In this document: one piece after another, positions 4,770 through 5,066 of the stretch | How positions within the stretch are numbered: position 1 is the stretch's first letter | Layout: each line of letters starts with the position of its first letter | Source of the DNA: Candidatus Bathyarchaeota archaeon | GTDB lineage: Archaea > Thermoproteota > Bathyarchaeia > Bathyarchaeales > Bathyarchaeaceae | Assembly: GCA_020348365.1 (NCBI GenBank) | Contig: CP070749.1 | Location: 731,438-736,503 of the forward strand | Direction: 5' to 3' | Length of the DNA stretch: 5,066 nt | Translations under genes and position numbers: made by a program | The notes under the pieces: model-generated | Database searches by the model: none | Seen by the model: the letters and a program-made list of their open reading frames with translations, nothing else | What the model was told of the DNA's origin: nothing

Positions 4770-5066
4770 GTGGCTAGGCTCTTTTTTCTACTCTCAGGCG
4801 AACATCTAACCCTACCCTTTTCAGAGTTGAGAGCAATTCTAGAGGCCCAAGGCTACAAGTATAGAATTGTACAGAAGCTGATTCAGGTTCTGCGTGTTGA
4901 GGCTGACATTAAGAGCGTAGAGACTGTTAAATCTCGCTCAGCCATGGCAAGAATCTGTGGCCTGGAACTGTTCAGCTGTGACGCCACCGCTACCAGAATT
5001 CTGGAGCAAGTACGCTCAACATCTTTCGAAGGCATTCTTGAAGAAGGTGAAAGTTATGCAGTTCGA
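4770..5066 (+). CDS. THUMP-domain tRNA methyltransferase, probable tRNA (guanine10-N2)-dimethyltransferase Trm-G10 (partial, C-terminus off the right edge)
   Basis: Only the first 99 codons are visible and they end exactly at the window edge without a stop. The N-terminus VARLFFLLSGEHLTLPFSEL and the following LRAILEAQGYKYRIVQ resemble archaeal Trm11/Trm-G10 proteins, which begin with 'phe-leu-ser-gly-glu-his ... leu-pro-x-x-glu'. SRSAMARICGLELF at about 52-65 and the following segment fit the entry into a THUMP RNA-binding domain. The family uses S-adenosylmethionine to methylate N2 of G10 in tRNA; the catalytic Rossmann domain with its [DN]PPY motif would lie beyond the window, so it cannot be checked. 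The start is GTG, 12 nt after the previous stop codon, which makes it the third gene of the probable reductase operon. Another THUMP methyltransferase is the main alternative. Confidence 0.72.
   Translation, partial: MARLFFLLSGEHLTLPFSELRAILEAQGYKYRIVQKLIQVLRVEADIKSVETVKSRSAMARICGLELFSCDATATRILEQVRSTSFEGILEEGESYAVR

Overview
The window comes from an archaeon of moderate GC content. The strongest evidence is an Fe-S type DNA primase large subunit (PriL), a short archaeal-type PRPP synthetase, a THUMP-domain tRNA methyltransferase of the archaeal Trm-G10 kind, and promoter candidates with TATA-like boxes. The gene set would suit a Bathyarchaeia-like or related uncultivated lineage, but that placement is only a guess from gene style; no rRNA or other lineage marker is present.

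Left half, minus strand, in transcription order: priL (2360-1350), a small winged-helix regulator (about 1210-911), and the N-terminal 302 codons of a radical SAM protein of the AmmeMemoRadiSam system (AmrS, 906 to the left edge). The regulator and AmrS are only 4 nt apart, and the AmrS ribosome binding site lies inside the 3' end of the regulator, so these two form an operon. The 140-bp gap between priL and the regulator is rich in dyad symmetry. A 30-bp near-perfect palindrome sits on the predicted transcription start of the regulator, and two tandem dyads 23 bp apart lie further upstream.

Right half, plus strand: a class II HMG-CoA reductase (2569-3846), a PRPP synthetase homologue (3891-4757) and the start of a Trm-G10-like tRNA methyltransferase (4770 to the right edge), spaced 44 and 12 nt apart and probably one transcript. 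HMG-CoA reductase makes mevalonate for archaeal lipid isoprenoids. PRPP synthetase would supply PRPP for nucleotides and some cofactors. The methyltransferase modifies G10 of tRNA. The 208-bp gap at 2361-2568 is a divergent promoter region for priL and the reductase.

The most noteworthy points are three. The PRPP synthetase homologue keeps the fold and PRPP loop but lacks the flexible-loop lysine and the Pro-Asp of the SPD motif. The small regulator has a layered set of operator-like dyads. The HMG-CoA reductase is of the bacterial-like class II in an archaeal context. No mobile element, CRISPR array, tRNA or rRNA was seen, and no stretch over 300 bases lacks a gene.
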